Below are positions 25,001 to 37,085 of a stretch of 64,000 nt of DNA, one piece after another. Both the position numbers and the translations under genes were made by a program. The DNA comes from Capitella teleta (Eukaryota; Annelida; Polychaeta; Capitellidae). The stretch's first letter is position 1, and every line of letters starts with the position of its first letter. Location of the stretch: contig KB309538.1 in assembly GCA_000328365.1 (NCBI GenBank), positions 510,590 through 574,589 of the forward strand. Reading direction: 5' to 3'. Under the pieces are notes generated by a model, which saw only the letters and a program-made list of their open reading frames with translations, ran no database searches and was not told where the DNA came from.

Positions 25001-28000
25001 GCAGACTATTCAATTTTCAGACTAATGCTGCATCTTAACAGAGTAGCAAAACCGGGGTTTTTTTTTCTGTCTATGGTAGCATGCTAATGTACGTGTATAT
25101 GCAGACTGGATTATCTCTGTCCCGTTGTAATTCATGGCTTCTGCTTCGTCACCCGCTTCGTGTGATATTCCGCCAATGAATATCAAGCAACGTCACCATT
25201 TATACCCCCAAACGTTGCATCAACATACCGACATCTGAGACATACGAACTCGACGCACGGGAAAAACCAAGACTAAACCCACCTATATACCATCCACCCA
25301 AGTTTAACCGCGCAGAGTTCGAATCCGACCAAGACTAAATCGGCGAACTTTCACATCACAGTCAGCTCAGAAGAAAGCAAGTCGATTCAGGGGGAAACAG
25401 TTATCATACACCCTGTGATTTCAGCCGCAAGCAGAGTGCACTAAGCCTACTTGCACTCAGCATCATGAACTGACAGAACTCAAGTACCATCCACACGACG
25501 CCATCAACAGTTGCTTTTCTGAAACGAAAATCTAATAAAAATGTCCTTTAAAATTTATTCGGATGCGGCAGCCATCTCTCCAGAGCACTGTATAGGGACG
25601 AGATGCTTTTGAAAGGTCAACAAAGTCAAAGCGTAATTTTTTAAAACAAAATCTCCAAATGTAGGACATAAAATGAGGATCTTTTACCTAATAAAATATA
25701 TAGGGTATTCATGATATATGAGCAGCGCTTTGTGGATATTGCACTGTTCAACATGAATTACTTATTTATATATTTATAAAGAAGAAATTGCCCATAAAGA
25801 ATGAATTCATGACTATGCGATGCATGCACGTTGATAACTATAATTATGTATGATGTATACCGTACTGTAACTATACTATAGTAGCCTGAGCCAGTGGCGT
25901 ATTCTCCACTATATTACCATATTCCTCCCCTGGTTGTGAGTTATCCCTTACCGGGGTAAGTACATTAGAGTGTTGTCCGAGATCTTCCCTGTGTGAAGAG
26001 CGTATAGAAGAAGAAAAAGTGTCGACCCGAGCACAGATTAATAATCACGGATCCGGCTCAAAACCCATATTCATGCAATATTAAAAACTGAAGTCTCAAA
26101 GTATTATATAATTATGCTTTCCACCATCTCAATCAGAATATTGTAACCATCAAAGACTCTCTATTAATAGAGAGTCTTTGGTAACCATGGTTACCCAAAT
26201 AAGGTTTAGCTGGAAATATCAGAAACTCTTGGTGCGATCAACAAACTGATGAGAGAATATAGACAAGACACTGGAAGTAATGTGCTTCTTTTAATTGGGT
26301 CAGAAGAGGGGAAAAGGATAATCATTTGAAACTAAATTTAGCTATAAGATGTAATCCATAATCATAGGCATGCTATAAAAGTAATAAAACTACACCACTG
26401 GCCTGAACAGCAGCCATCGACGTCATACCACATAGCAGACGAAGGGCGAGAGGGGGGGGTGATCTGTGGGATTTCTTAGGCATATACATTAACAATTGTG
26501 CTGGCTACAGTAGAATGGTTGGTTAAGCCAATATTGTCAACAGAATGGGCTGCTGCATCAGAATGGCCTTCGCATGACGCACGGGGTCATTTAGATCAAG
26601 AGAGGTCGCTTGCATCCGTTGCACAGCGCAACAAAACAACGATACTACGAGCACGGAAGCGAAATTCACAGTACATTGTACGTGTATACAAGTCATTGCT
26701 CAGTATAACACCGTACGACTGAATCGGCGCCAATCGAGAAAGACATTTGACGGAACCGCGTGAACGGTTCTATATATATCTCTATATAATCGAAGGTAGC
26801 AATTGTAGACTCACACTGGCAGATGGCAGCACTCTCGATGAACGACACGGGATACACGCTGTCGTAGTGGTCAGATTTGCACAACTTCACCTGAAACAAC
26901 GACGATGTAAGGAGAAATGAATGGAGAGAGAAGACTCACCTCCTGCGTGCAACCATCGCAGGACACGGTCCGGGGAGGGCAGTTGAGCTGGTAGACTGTG
27001 AACTCACACCTGGCGATGTGGATACATGCACACAACACGTAACGTGAACCATATTCATAATTGCACATTTAAGCCAACACCCCAAGTACATTGAAATTGT
27101 GTGTACCTTTTTTATATAATAATATATATGTATATACTAATACACACAGAGGCTACACACAGAGGCGTGCATCTTCTGTGCGGACACCGGGGGCTTAGAT
27201 GTGTGTATTGAATGAGTGACATACTTGTAGATATGCGATAGGGCGCAGAGCTCATCCTCGACATCAGAATTCTCTCTCTGAAAGCATGCGTCGACATAAG
27301 AGCGGCTTCGATGGTGCTGCAGGTCTTACCAGGTACTCTGAGCATGCCTCCTCCACCTGCTCATGCAGCGTCTGTGTGTGCAGGAGCTGGAATAAAAGGC
27401 GTCAGTCGCGGGAGGGCGTAACTCAACAGTAAACAACAGAGAACCAAACCCACAAAACGCTCGCGTCAGCAAATTTACTTGAGAGCTTTTTCAGAGCAAT
27501 TTCTTTTCATCGCAGGGAATTTTTGCCCAAAGATTATGCGGCATGAATGCGTCGAAGCATATGCCATGCGTCAAAACTTATATTTAGGTCAACAAGTCTG
27601 AAGTTCTTAATTACAAGTAAATCAAGTGCATTAGGTTTAAGTAGAATACAGCTACAATGCACCGGTAACAAAATATAGGCATCCGAAATATACCTTTTCC
27701 AGGGAGATAGAATATACAATATAACCACACCCTTATTCTCGGAACTCGCATCGTTAATTATTCATTTACTAACTATATATTCAGTGAACCTCCAAATGAA
27801 AGTGGCTTCCTGGCGAAATAAGCGAAAGGGCTCAGTGCTATTTCATGTGTAATGTTCGCCAATAACACACATGGAGACTGATTACTAGTACCAGCGGTAA
27901 CCGGTACTTACCCAGGTTTATTTGCATGCCCTAGGTATATAGTACCGAGGACTTGGTGCCTGGAATTTGTAGCAAGCCATGCAGCAGAGCAACACGCCCT

Positions 28001-31000
28001 TTGAGAACTCAAGGTGCATATTAGAGAGTTACATATACGGAGTTACATATATAATCAGATAATAGTGTGGGTTCTTTTTTCTTCTTAGTTCGCCCGAAAA
28101 CCAATGAAAACTAATTTGTATTAAACACAACCAGAGCGTAATATTTAATAACCACCAAAAGCAGTGTACTGCTAATAGAAGTTGCAATGAAGTAAAGCAC
28201 TGAGTGAACTCAAGTGCTCAATGTGCACTCAGGAGGTAATCATAACGCACTCCCAACTTGTAATCATAACGCACGTGCTTTAGCTGATGATCAGCTGACG
28301 ATGAAGATGTCATTAATTAAATCATCGTTAAAACAGTTCAGGCAGTCAGTGCGAAACCGAGGCCGGTATATCGAGAAGAATATCAACAGTCGGCTGCGAG
28401 AATGACAGACAAGAAAGAAGTAAATGTTGCGAGAGAAGAAAAGGTGACGGATCATCTGGGTGCATGGCATTGCTGGTAGCCAGCCGCAAGGCGCAGCGTA
28501 CAAACAACAGGTGAATGGGAGCCACACGATACTGCTGCATAAGGGGCTAAGATGGCTGCAATCGAAGGAGCAATTAAAGGTCGAATGAGGAGACGACGCC
28601 AGACATTCAAAGAACGTAGGAGAAGCAGCACCGAGCGGGAACGAGGCAGAGAGGACACGCGTCTATGCACTCGGTGGGCTTGACTCATTTGCAGGATCCA
28701 GGTGCTTAGCCTTGTTGTTGCGCGTCGTACGATGAGAAGCTGTCTTCAGCTCAATAATTGAGCGATCAGGAGTAGGAGCACCACGCCCTGCCGTCGATCG
28801 ACGCATGCTGCAACGATGAGCGAAGAGGCATCGGCATAGCCACCTGTACTCATGCTGCATCCAAACTGCTGACAGTCACACACATCAACAAAGCTTAGGG
28901 GTCGGCTGGCATGTACCCAATATGAAAGCCCATCTACTGTTCATACAATTGATTCAATCAATTCATTCAATTGGGCATACATCATGGTGTAATGCCAGGG
29001 ATACAATTCTATACATCGCATTATATATCTATACATACAGATTATATAATTGCAATTATTTCGGGGTTAAAGTTCACTTGTCCGATTCATTCGATGGCGT
29101 AGAGGTGTCTTCGTCAGCCGTTGATGTCGTCACGCAATGCATCAGAGGTCGACCGGAAACCACGCACGACGAGATGTACGGAAGCATCTCAAGATGTCAC
29201 TCATCGCTCGCTTCAAAGGCACACGATTCGGACCCTCCCAAAAGAAGGAAGAGGGAGGAGGAGGAGGAAGAGGAAGGAGATGGACAAACTGCGATCAACG
29301 GGAGAATCACGTCGAGCGAATCAAGATAAAAACAGATGCTGAATAATACAAGTCCAATAGAGGCGAGTTGCGAGAACAAAGCAGCGTCGACCTTCGCTCC
29401 AACAAAGGGCCCAATGTTCAGGGTATTACATAAGCTCAAAGTGCAACTGGGTCAGCAGAAATGACCTCAATTGCATCAGATGGTTATGCACTCAGCATCG
29501 TACGTGCATCTAACTTGTGACAATACCTGATACCGAATCAGTTATACGAGCAAACAGAATTATTATTATTTGCGATATACCAGAGATGCAATACCATTCC
29601 ATGCACGCGGCACGTGTAAACTGGCCAGCACCTCGGTACAGGTGATTAAACTCATCGTGATCAGGCGCATTACGAAATGAGATGTGCATGCGAATGGAAA
29701 GAGAGATGGCGACGAGGGGCGGGGTGGGGCTGGTGGCGCAGCAGGGCGTGTCCTTGCTTATTCTTTCGCTTGTACTCAGGTGCGCTGTTCAATCACACAC
29801 CCCTCGAGTAGCAGAGCGTGCAGCCGCGGAGAACAACGCTCAACCCTCGATAATTAGGTGAATTCACATGACAAGGCGGTGCTTCTGAATTCGCAGATGC
29901 TCAATAATAACAGTAGCTGCACTGTCGGTGGAGGGTTCCGAATCAACCTCACTTATAAAGTTATTATGCGTCTAAAATGTCGGGATCACTTCGGGCTCCT
30001 TGTAATTAAAAGAAGCCCACTGCGGGCACTGAATCTCCATCGCCAATACATTGCACTATGAGCTACATGTGTGTCACATTCAGCATTAGTTATTAGTGAT
30101 TGGTCTTATTAGGAAGAATAGCTTCCTTGTAGCATTGCAACTGGCAGAAGTCTTCCTCTACAAGCTGTAGGTCAGATCGCATTGTAGTTACCGCACCGGA
30201 ACAACGAGGTCTGACTGTACAACAAGATACATATACATACAATGCCAGAAACGACACAAACTACACACAGACAAATATTCTACTCTATTTTAATGAGTTG
30301 CATGACTTGCATTTCTTAACGCGTTCATCGAAGCGTGGTGTTTTAGTACCGTGCAAGACAAAACACTCAGCTATGCGAGCAGCAGGCAGCGAAGGTCGTC
30401 GACTTCGGCCTTTTGATTTGTGCAGAGACGCACATCGCTAATTACAAGAGCATTTGAGGAGGATGAGCAGGCACCACACCCAAATTAACAGCACGCAACG
30501 CGAAAACAAATTCCGTCGTATCATACGGAGAAGAAGGAAGTTTAGTGAAAACATATTTCTAAATTTTCAGGAAAAGGTTGAATCTTTTTAGAAAATACAA
30601 ACGCCAAACAGAGCAGCATGGATGTTGCATAAACACCCTCGTGCTGGCTGAAGCAATCCGCACTGGTGTTAGGGTAAAGCATTGGATGACGTAAGAGACC
30701 TTGCCGCACGCCTCGTTAGGAGAGAACTGTGTGATGACGTGACAGCGACTTGAATGCTGATTCACGACTGTCCTAACCAAAAGTGAATATTAATCAATCC
30801 ATTGAAGCCCAAACGAAGAAACCTCAGCATGAACTGCTCTCCGCGTTTAAAACATTCGCCATTATCTGGTTAGTCGTCATTTACAATCGAGCGAACAATA
30901 TTAATGTATATCACGATCTGCTGCTATACGTTTGGCACTTTGGCTATCTATCAAATCTGTCACTGTCTGTGATTTGGCAATTTACGGCTGTCATCTTTTT

Positions 31001-34000
31001 AGGTCGCATACTTGGGCAGTAAAACGAAGCACAGTTATATAAGCTACACAATTAAATAATACTTCCGGAATGCAGAATGAAACATCTTCTCTAATTAGGA
31101 GAGATATCATCTATTTGAATATTACCCCACCCGAAAAACCCTCACCAGAAACAGACAATTAAACCGCAATTAAGCAAGAGGAATGCTGCGAATTGAGCAC
31201 ATGTATACTGACTGGGTTATCAGATGCAATGTCATTCACGGAGTGCTGCACACGTCAGCTGTTATTCAGGTGCATCTCCAATCAATTAACATCTCCAACC
31301 CTAAGTTTAATATTCATGCATATTTGTATAAAATCAAGTGCGGCGTCCATAGAATGAGAGCTTGCTGCTCCAAAACAACACGTTCTCCCAGGCTCACCTC
31401 ACCCCGCCTAATGAGACCACATACATGAAACCATTTGATGCGTGATGGGGCTTTACGGCTACCAACCCCATTCGGGTGATACGGGCGCCAAAACAGAAGG
31501 CCCGGGACCGGGGTTTCCCCCTACTCTTATCGATAAATCCCAAGGGTTCTTTATCCTGCATACCACCATAGACAGTAGTACACAGCGCCCGCCTTGTTAC
31601 GCAGTTGGGCAGCACTGCAGAGTCACCGAAGAATTACAATTACAACGGATTACAATTGTAATTCACAATCATTAAGCCCGTGACCTGATCTGGTGTCGAA
31701 CCCGGGACCTCGACCCCCACGGTCGGCATAGGATTGTAGTCAGTCGGTTAAACCGATTGAGCTATTCGGTGTCCCTGAAACCAGTTGAAATACCGCCGTG
31801 ATTTGTTTCGTGCCTATCTCAAAATCAAATAAACCGGCTAGTAAAACACGGAGTAATCCCAACGCAGTGTCACAACTGCCCCTCCCCCCTTTCTCTCTTG
31901 ATGCATCCCCCCCCCTCCCCCCTTTCTCTCTTGATGCAGATGTAAACAGATCGAAACAAGAGTTCGTTTTTCGCGTACACGGAAGAGAACTGACAACAAA
32001 GAGTACGTTGTAAAACATCAATCATGGGAATAAACGAGATATGACTGCGTTTTCATTCTACTCAAGGGAGGAACACGATGAATGAGTTTAAATAAATAAA
32101 GGCGGTGTCGCATACTTCAAAAGTTCGCAAGTTCACAACGCATGAGTTTCAAGGTCTTCGAGGCGCCGAATGTCAACGCAAAACTGATAATGCGACCACC
32201 AATTATTAGTGAAATACAAAATATTTACGATAGATTACGAATATTAGACGAAATTTCGCCCAAAGCGAAACGGATCAATCGAGTATTTCAGGAAGAGGCA
32301 AAGACGAGTCTGGCTTTACCCGTAGGAAGAAGCGACATCTTCCACACACTACCGTCAACTAGAAACATCGTCAACAGTGAAAATTAGACCAAGTATCCTG
32401 CTGATACTGTGCAAGTATCACGTGATCAAATTGATTAGCATACTTAGCACAATACTCGGTCGATGTCTACTGTTACGGAGAGCATGTTCTATAAATCAAC
32501 TGTCATGAGGACGATGAATACGCAAATCAACTGTACAAATTGCCACGCATTCTGCTCGAGTGAAATCGCAGTTCAACGGGTGCAGTAGTGTCCTCTGCCT
32601 CAAAGGAGTCGACTGCATGCATCGCACCAGTATTGGAAACATGCACTACCTGATCGACAGTCGATCAGGAGGCAAACAGAACGCATCATGAACCCGAGAA
32701 GCGACCACGCCCCCTCCCTCCTGATACACTGCAGGGCGGAGGGTCCGTCACGCCCCGCTGCACGCAAAGCACACGCGCTATTTATACCCACTATATATAC
32801 ATGTAACATGCCGACAGTTTCCCTCATCTCGAACGATCCTGTCATTAATATGGCCGCGTGAAACATGAGCGTGGCGGTGAAGCCGTCATGACGTCACAGC
32901 TGACGCACATCTCAACTGACTTAGAACAGCAAGGACGCGCCTCTGTACATGATGTCAATGGCCTACAGTGGTCGGGTCACAACTTATTCATTATCATAAC
33001 TAGGTCAATCGAAATATTCGCTTCGTTCCCTGCATATGTCTTCCAAGGCAACGGCTCTTTAAGCCGAATGCTCACAAGTCCGAATTCATAAGGGTTAATA
33101 ATTATTATGGTTATATAGGGACTTAGCGTACTTAGCGTTAGGCTTACGGTTTGAGATAGGTTTATGGAGAGGATCGGCTCACAAGTCCGAATTGGCAAGG
33201 GTTGTGGTTAGGGTTTGGGACTTAGGTTCGGGACTTGATAGCATATATGCTTTTACATTGAATGTATAATATGTTTTTGTTTTTTTTTCTGACTTGTGAG
33301 CATTTGGCCTTTCGACCCAATCCCGTCTTCCAATCTTGTCTTTAACGGGAGGGGTCCAAAGGCCGAATGCTCACAAGTCAGAATTCCTCATACATAAAAT
33401 GTAAAAACATACAAGTGCCTAACCCTAACCATAACCCTTATAAAACCGGACTTGTAAGGAAGCATTCGGACTTGTGAGCCGATCCCACCCTAACCCTATC
33501 TCAAACCGTAACACTCGTGGTGCAAGTACGCCAAGTCCCAATAACCAACCATAAGTTCCACAACTCTTGTGAGCATTCGGTTAAAGAGCCGTTCCGGTCA
33601 TCAACAATGCGTACACCCCGTGCGTGCGAGAGCATCCATATTCAATACCTTGTACACAGAAAATTGCTCTAGTTTTCCTAAAAAAATGTACCATCTCAAA
33701 AGAAAGGGGCCCTAAATCTGGCTTTAATCCTGACTGATTACGTGACTCCAGTAAGCATTCTAATTACTCATTTATAATTAATTCTATGCACAACACCAAT
33801 GCCAACGAAAGTATAAGGAATTGGCATATTCATGTGCGAGTTTTCTCTGTGGTTATAAAAGAATTATAAGAATCTAATGAAATTCATTTTGAATCGAATT
33901 CTACTTGCGAATATACATGTATAACATAAGTAAAGATTATATAAATCAACTATCGACTCTTTTCCATTGTGTTCCTTTGTTTACCGTTATAATTAGCGAA

Positions 34001-35268
34001 CAAACAAACTTCAGAAAAAAAAAACTGAAAACATATCGCATTGTGGGTGTTTCCGTACAATTTATTACCGTGGCGACATTTTCGTTCTGAATCATTTGTA
34101 GAGCATAATAAACAGAAATCGCGCGGTGATTCGACTTTTACAATTTAAACACTCGGGTGATGACCTCAAGAGAAAAGCGATCACATTTCCCGATAACAGC
34201 GCCCCCGGAAGTCAAGCGTTGTCATGACAACTACTAGTATTGAGAGAACACGTGACAAATGAGGAGAAAAGAACTCGGCAATGCGGTCCTAGTGATAAAG
34301 ACGTCAGCCCCGGACCAAACACGGAGCAGGCGAAGGAGCAACGAAAAAGAATAATAACATCTTGCTCGTATGAGTTGTACGAGGTTTCGTAAACCATCAT
34401 GGTTACACATCTATACAATACATGTAATAAAACTAATTTTTTGTTTCAAAGCAATGTATATGAAGAATCCGGGAAGGATCTAGAAAATAATATAGAGTAC
34501 GTTTAATCATTGCAAGAGTTGTAATTAAAGTTAGATTTTAGAAAGTGTATCGCTTATAAATAAATAAATATAAGTATCGCTAAAAAGAAAGCACGTCGCT
34601 CGAAATAAGAATATAATTTATTAGAAGCCTCTGGTGAGAACACTGGTGCTATCTAATTAGGCCTACTGCATGTATCACATATTCACATGCATTTATGAAA
34701 ATGGCATGTCATTTCAGTTGCGTAACATCATATTCGAAGTATACACTCCATTTCATCCATAAATATTTTTCAGCGCAAAATGTTTTCTTTTTTGAAAGAA
34801 GACAAAAGCGACGAGAAGCGAAACTCCGAAATCGACACACGGTCAGAAACACGCACGCCAACACACACGCTAACACGCACAGAGACGCTGGCCAAGAATA
34901 TCAAAGTTAACTTGATAGAATCAATGTATATGACAAATATACGAGGGTGACTAATTCACCAATGTTGATGAGTTACGAAACACTGTCAAAAGTACACACA
35001 GACCCAAAAATTAAATGTTTTCAAAAGTTAGCGCTTCACACCTTTGCGAGTGCGTGATCAGCAAGTTATATAACTCCACGCACAAATGAAAGCGTCCACA
35101 GATACAGGACACGAAATATATCGAAAGATTTAAAATGTAAATGTGAGATGTAATTATGATCACAATTACCTGTTCGGCGACAGCTCTGTAAAGGGAGGTT
35201 CCATCTCTTGCAGTTAATTTTCTCCATAAATCGAGGCTGGCCAGGTAGTCGTCGACAGCATCGCCCAT
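13018..35268 (-). CDS. otu: Ovarian tumour (Otu/OTUD4-like) OTU-Tudor protein
   Basis: Nineteen exons encode 1,047 aa: 35170-35268, 27330-27386, 27225-27277, 26940-27009, 26815-26890, 21983-22148, 21877-21928, 20674-20773, 20385-20446, 17452-17555, 16444-16496, 15846-15881, 15662-15693, 15412-15560, 15266-15361, 15134-15187, 14873-15003, 14504-14818, 13018-14456. An OTU domain (about 1-125: DDYLASLDLWRKLTARDG, HYDSVYP with His101) is followed by PFPYKVAKALMPDIYRNMEF and a Tudor domain (about 225-295). A proline-rich, low-complexity tail contains the hallmark DMSTLRFFFNLGV, also present in Drosophila Otu, OTUD4 and human ALG13. Residue 25, where the catalytic Cys is expected, is Ser (TCC), and about 24 residues of the OTU fold are missing. 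In flies the protein acts in oogenesis and RNA-protein granules, so a similar germline or RNA role is inferred here. The tail (13.0-14.4 kb) has E-, S- and P-runs. Confidence 0.9.
15882..20384 (-). other. Otu-like gene introns 9-11
   Basis: Introns 15882-16443, 16497-17451 and 17556-20384 contain no exon or complete mobile element that I can support. They hold simple repeats: (CA)n at 18951-18980, a GGA-rich stretch at about 19224-19255 and a CTC-rich stretch near 19400-19420. Confidence 0.5.
18951..18980. repeat. (CA)n microsatellite
   Basis: Thirty bases of CA repeat with one G interruption, inside intron 9 of the Otu-like gene. Confidence 0.9.
20774..26814 (-). other. Otu-like gene introns 5-7
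   Basis: The long introns 20774-21876 and 22149-26814 are non-coding. Visible features are an A13 run near 20936, a perfect X-box-like palindrome GTTACCATGGTAAC at 21068-21081, a (TG)n tract at 24727-24742 and the 30-bp palindromic mini-element at 26151-26180. Nothing else is recognisable. Confidence 0.45.
26143..26188. mobile_element. 30-bp perfect palindrome with 8-bp flanking repeats
   Basis: A perfect palindrome with 15-nt arms, CAAAGACTCTCTATT, and no spacer occupies 26151-26180. It is flanked by identical GTAACCAT octamers at 26143-26150 and 26181-26188. That is the architecture of a hAT-type insertion (8-bp target duplication) reduced to its two terminal repeats. Chance direct repeats cannot be excluded, because the right copy is part of another palindrome, GGTAACCATGGTTACC. 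Confidence 0.6.
31440..31775 (-). repeat. tRNA-derived SINE (candidate)
   Basis: Read on the minus strand, the unit begins GGGACACCGAATAGCTCAAT. Its A box lies at 31745-31764 and its B box, GGTTCGACACC, at 31692-31702. A tRNA-unrelated body of about 250 bp follows. This is the best-formed SINE head in the window. The 3' boundary is an estimate. Confidence 0.6.
33050..33593. mobile_element. Nested foldback (inverted-repeat) element
   Basis: The outer ends are inverted copies: AACGGCTCTTTAAGCCGAAT at 33050 and its complement ending at 33593. Inside are two further inverted pairs. GATCGGCTCACAAGTCCGAA near 33170 pairs with its complement near 33466-33487. TCTGACTTGTGAGCATTTGG near 33289 pairs with its complement near 33357-33384. 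The unit CTCACAAGTCCGAAT therefore occurs several times in both orientations. Short TTAGGG/CCCTAA-like stretches lie between arms. No coding capacity and no clear target-site duplication are visible. Confidence 0.75.
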
Positions 35269-36499
35269 TGTTGATTTACGACGTCTGTAACGAGAGCGGC
35301 GTCGACGCCAGAATAATTTTCAATATCCACAATTGCACGAGAGAGTTCTGCACGACGACGTGCCTGTCGGCTGCGAAAGGCGCGAATAGCTGCCATTGAG
35401 GGACTACCTACCTTTCAAAGCCATGTGCCAGCATGACGTCACGTTGTGCCGCAGAATTCGCAAGTGCCGTTAAAGCGCTCCGTTAACCGCACGGAACTGA
35501 TCGTCGTTTGGTTAAGGCAAACAAGGATGTCGTCTGAAAAATACTTGCGCAGAATATGATGACCCCGAAAATCTAAAAAAAATCATAATAATTTAAGAAT
35601 AATTGCTCGGAGCTTCCCTTTACCTGTGTTCTTGACCTGTGAATCGTTACCCGTTTTCGCTGCAGATGCACGGCTAAATACAATGTGTATGACTATTGAC
35701 TAAGCGGTCTTTCGGAACAATAGGGAAATTTTTCAAGTAAGGTTGTTGTGTTCACCATTATGACAATATACACATGTATTTACTTAAAACATAGTACTAG
35801 GCCTTTATTTATTTATTATATCCATTTCTGCACATTTATTGCACGCCCTCTTCAACTGGCGTTGCTCGAAGGTGTGTCAAAAATAAAAAATAAAAAATAA
35901 AAAATAAATAAATAAATAAAAATGAAACAACAGACTTAGAATAATATAAGCATTATGAGCATTCAGTTTTAAGAGGATCGGATCTACATTCATTTAAATT
36001 CATGCCGAATCACTTATTTTGCAAGCAATTTTTTGTTTGTTATATTAATTTTTTATCTCCTTTATTCACAGCAGGGAGTTTCCACTTTCGCGTATAGATA
36101 ACCTATTTTAATTTGGGCTTTCGCGTTAATGTCTCACAATTAAGTGACCTTACGGTGAGACGAAAAAAGGGTTTAAAAATAACTTAATCTCAAAGTAGGT
36201 CAGAAATGGGAGTTGGCCAAATTTATTTCTTCACGTTCTATATACATGTAGGACTTATTTGCCACGTCAGAAGAAAGTTATATGGCTCTACGCGAGAGCG
36301 CACTATAGGCACTGATAATTATTAATTACGATGACTGGGATACTAGTAGGGCATGTAGAAAACTCGATTCCAAGAGTTAGCAACTCATATACACGAAATA
36401 ACTATCTCGATCACGCAGAATCGTCAGATACCCCGTCAGAAGCAGCACCACAGGACAGTTCATGCGAGTAATGGCATGGCCACTCGGAGTACATTGCCT

Positions 36500-37085
36500 G
36501 AATAATAATAATAATAATAAATTTATTTTATAAAGCGTAACATTCATAAAAATGCTCTAAACGCTCTGTACATAAAAACAATGATGACATGAATAAAAAT
36601 TAAATTAATAAAACAAAAGCGAAACACTTATAACAAATCCTGGTAACATTCCGTAAAAAGAAGAGTTTTCAAATGTCTTTTAAAAACAATCACATTATCA
36701 ATGGCTCGTAGCTCACTGCGGAGCCCAGCCACGCTAAAAGCTCGTTCATAAATTAGTGAAAAATTTGTAAAAGGAATATGTAAAAGATCTTGATCGACTG
36801 ATCGTAAAATTCTTTGGGTGCTTTTCTTCACAATTAAACGACGTAGATAGAGTGGGCCAACTTGGTAAAAACATTTGTGAATCAATAAAAGTATCTTGAA
36901 TTTCACGCTGGCCTCAACTGGCAGCCAATGCAATTAAAATAAAACCGGGGTAATATGTTCATGCCGAAGCGTGCCTGTTAAAATTCTCGCAGCAACATAT
37001 TTAGTCAAAGGAGCGAGGAGTCTGTGAGCGCCGAGTTTTAGTATTTTAGTTGTATTTGGCAAATCGGTAAAAGCTGTCTGAACGC
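36500..37085 (-). mobile_element. 5'-truncated L2/CR1-like LINE, 3' end
   Basis: The minus strand encodes the typical carboxy-terminal end of a CR1/L2-group reverse transcriptase: KYVAARILTGTLRHEHITPV, then LHWLPVEASVKFKILLLIHK, then ERAFSVAGLRSELRAI. An in-frame stop (TAA) lies just before LHWLP, so the copy is dead. Its 3' end is an ATT-repeat tail (about 36500-36520 on the plus strand). The break near 37085 is the usual 5' truncation. Confidence 0.8.

Larger units (their letters stand above)
27387..35169 (-). other. Otu-like gene intron 1 (7.8 kb)
   Basis: This is the largest intron of the window, separating the exon with the active-site position from the rest of the OTU domain. It contains the SINE candidate (31440-31775), the nested foldback element (33050-33593), a GGA-rich stretch near 29245-29280 and a direct duplication of a CCCTCCCCCC-CTTTCTCTC unit near 31880-31937. 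No exon on either strand is supported. Confidence 0.5.

Noticed and set aside
28663-29439. Small open frames on both strands in Otu-like intron 1
   Set aside because: Low-complexity GGA/TCC-biased sequence; no conserved motif and no phase-compatible splice sites.
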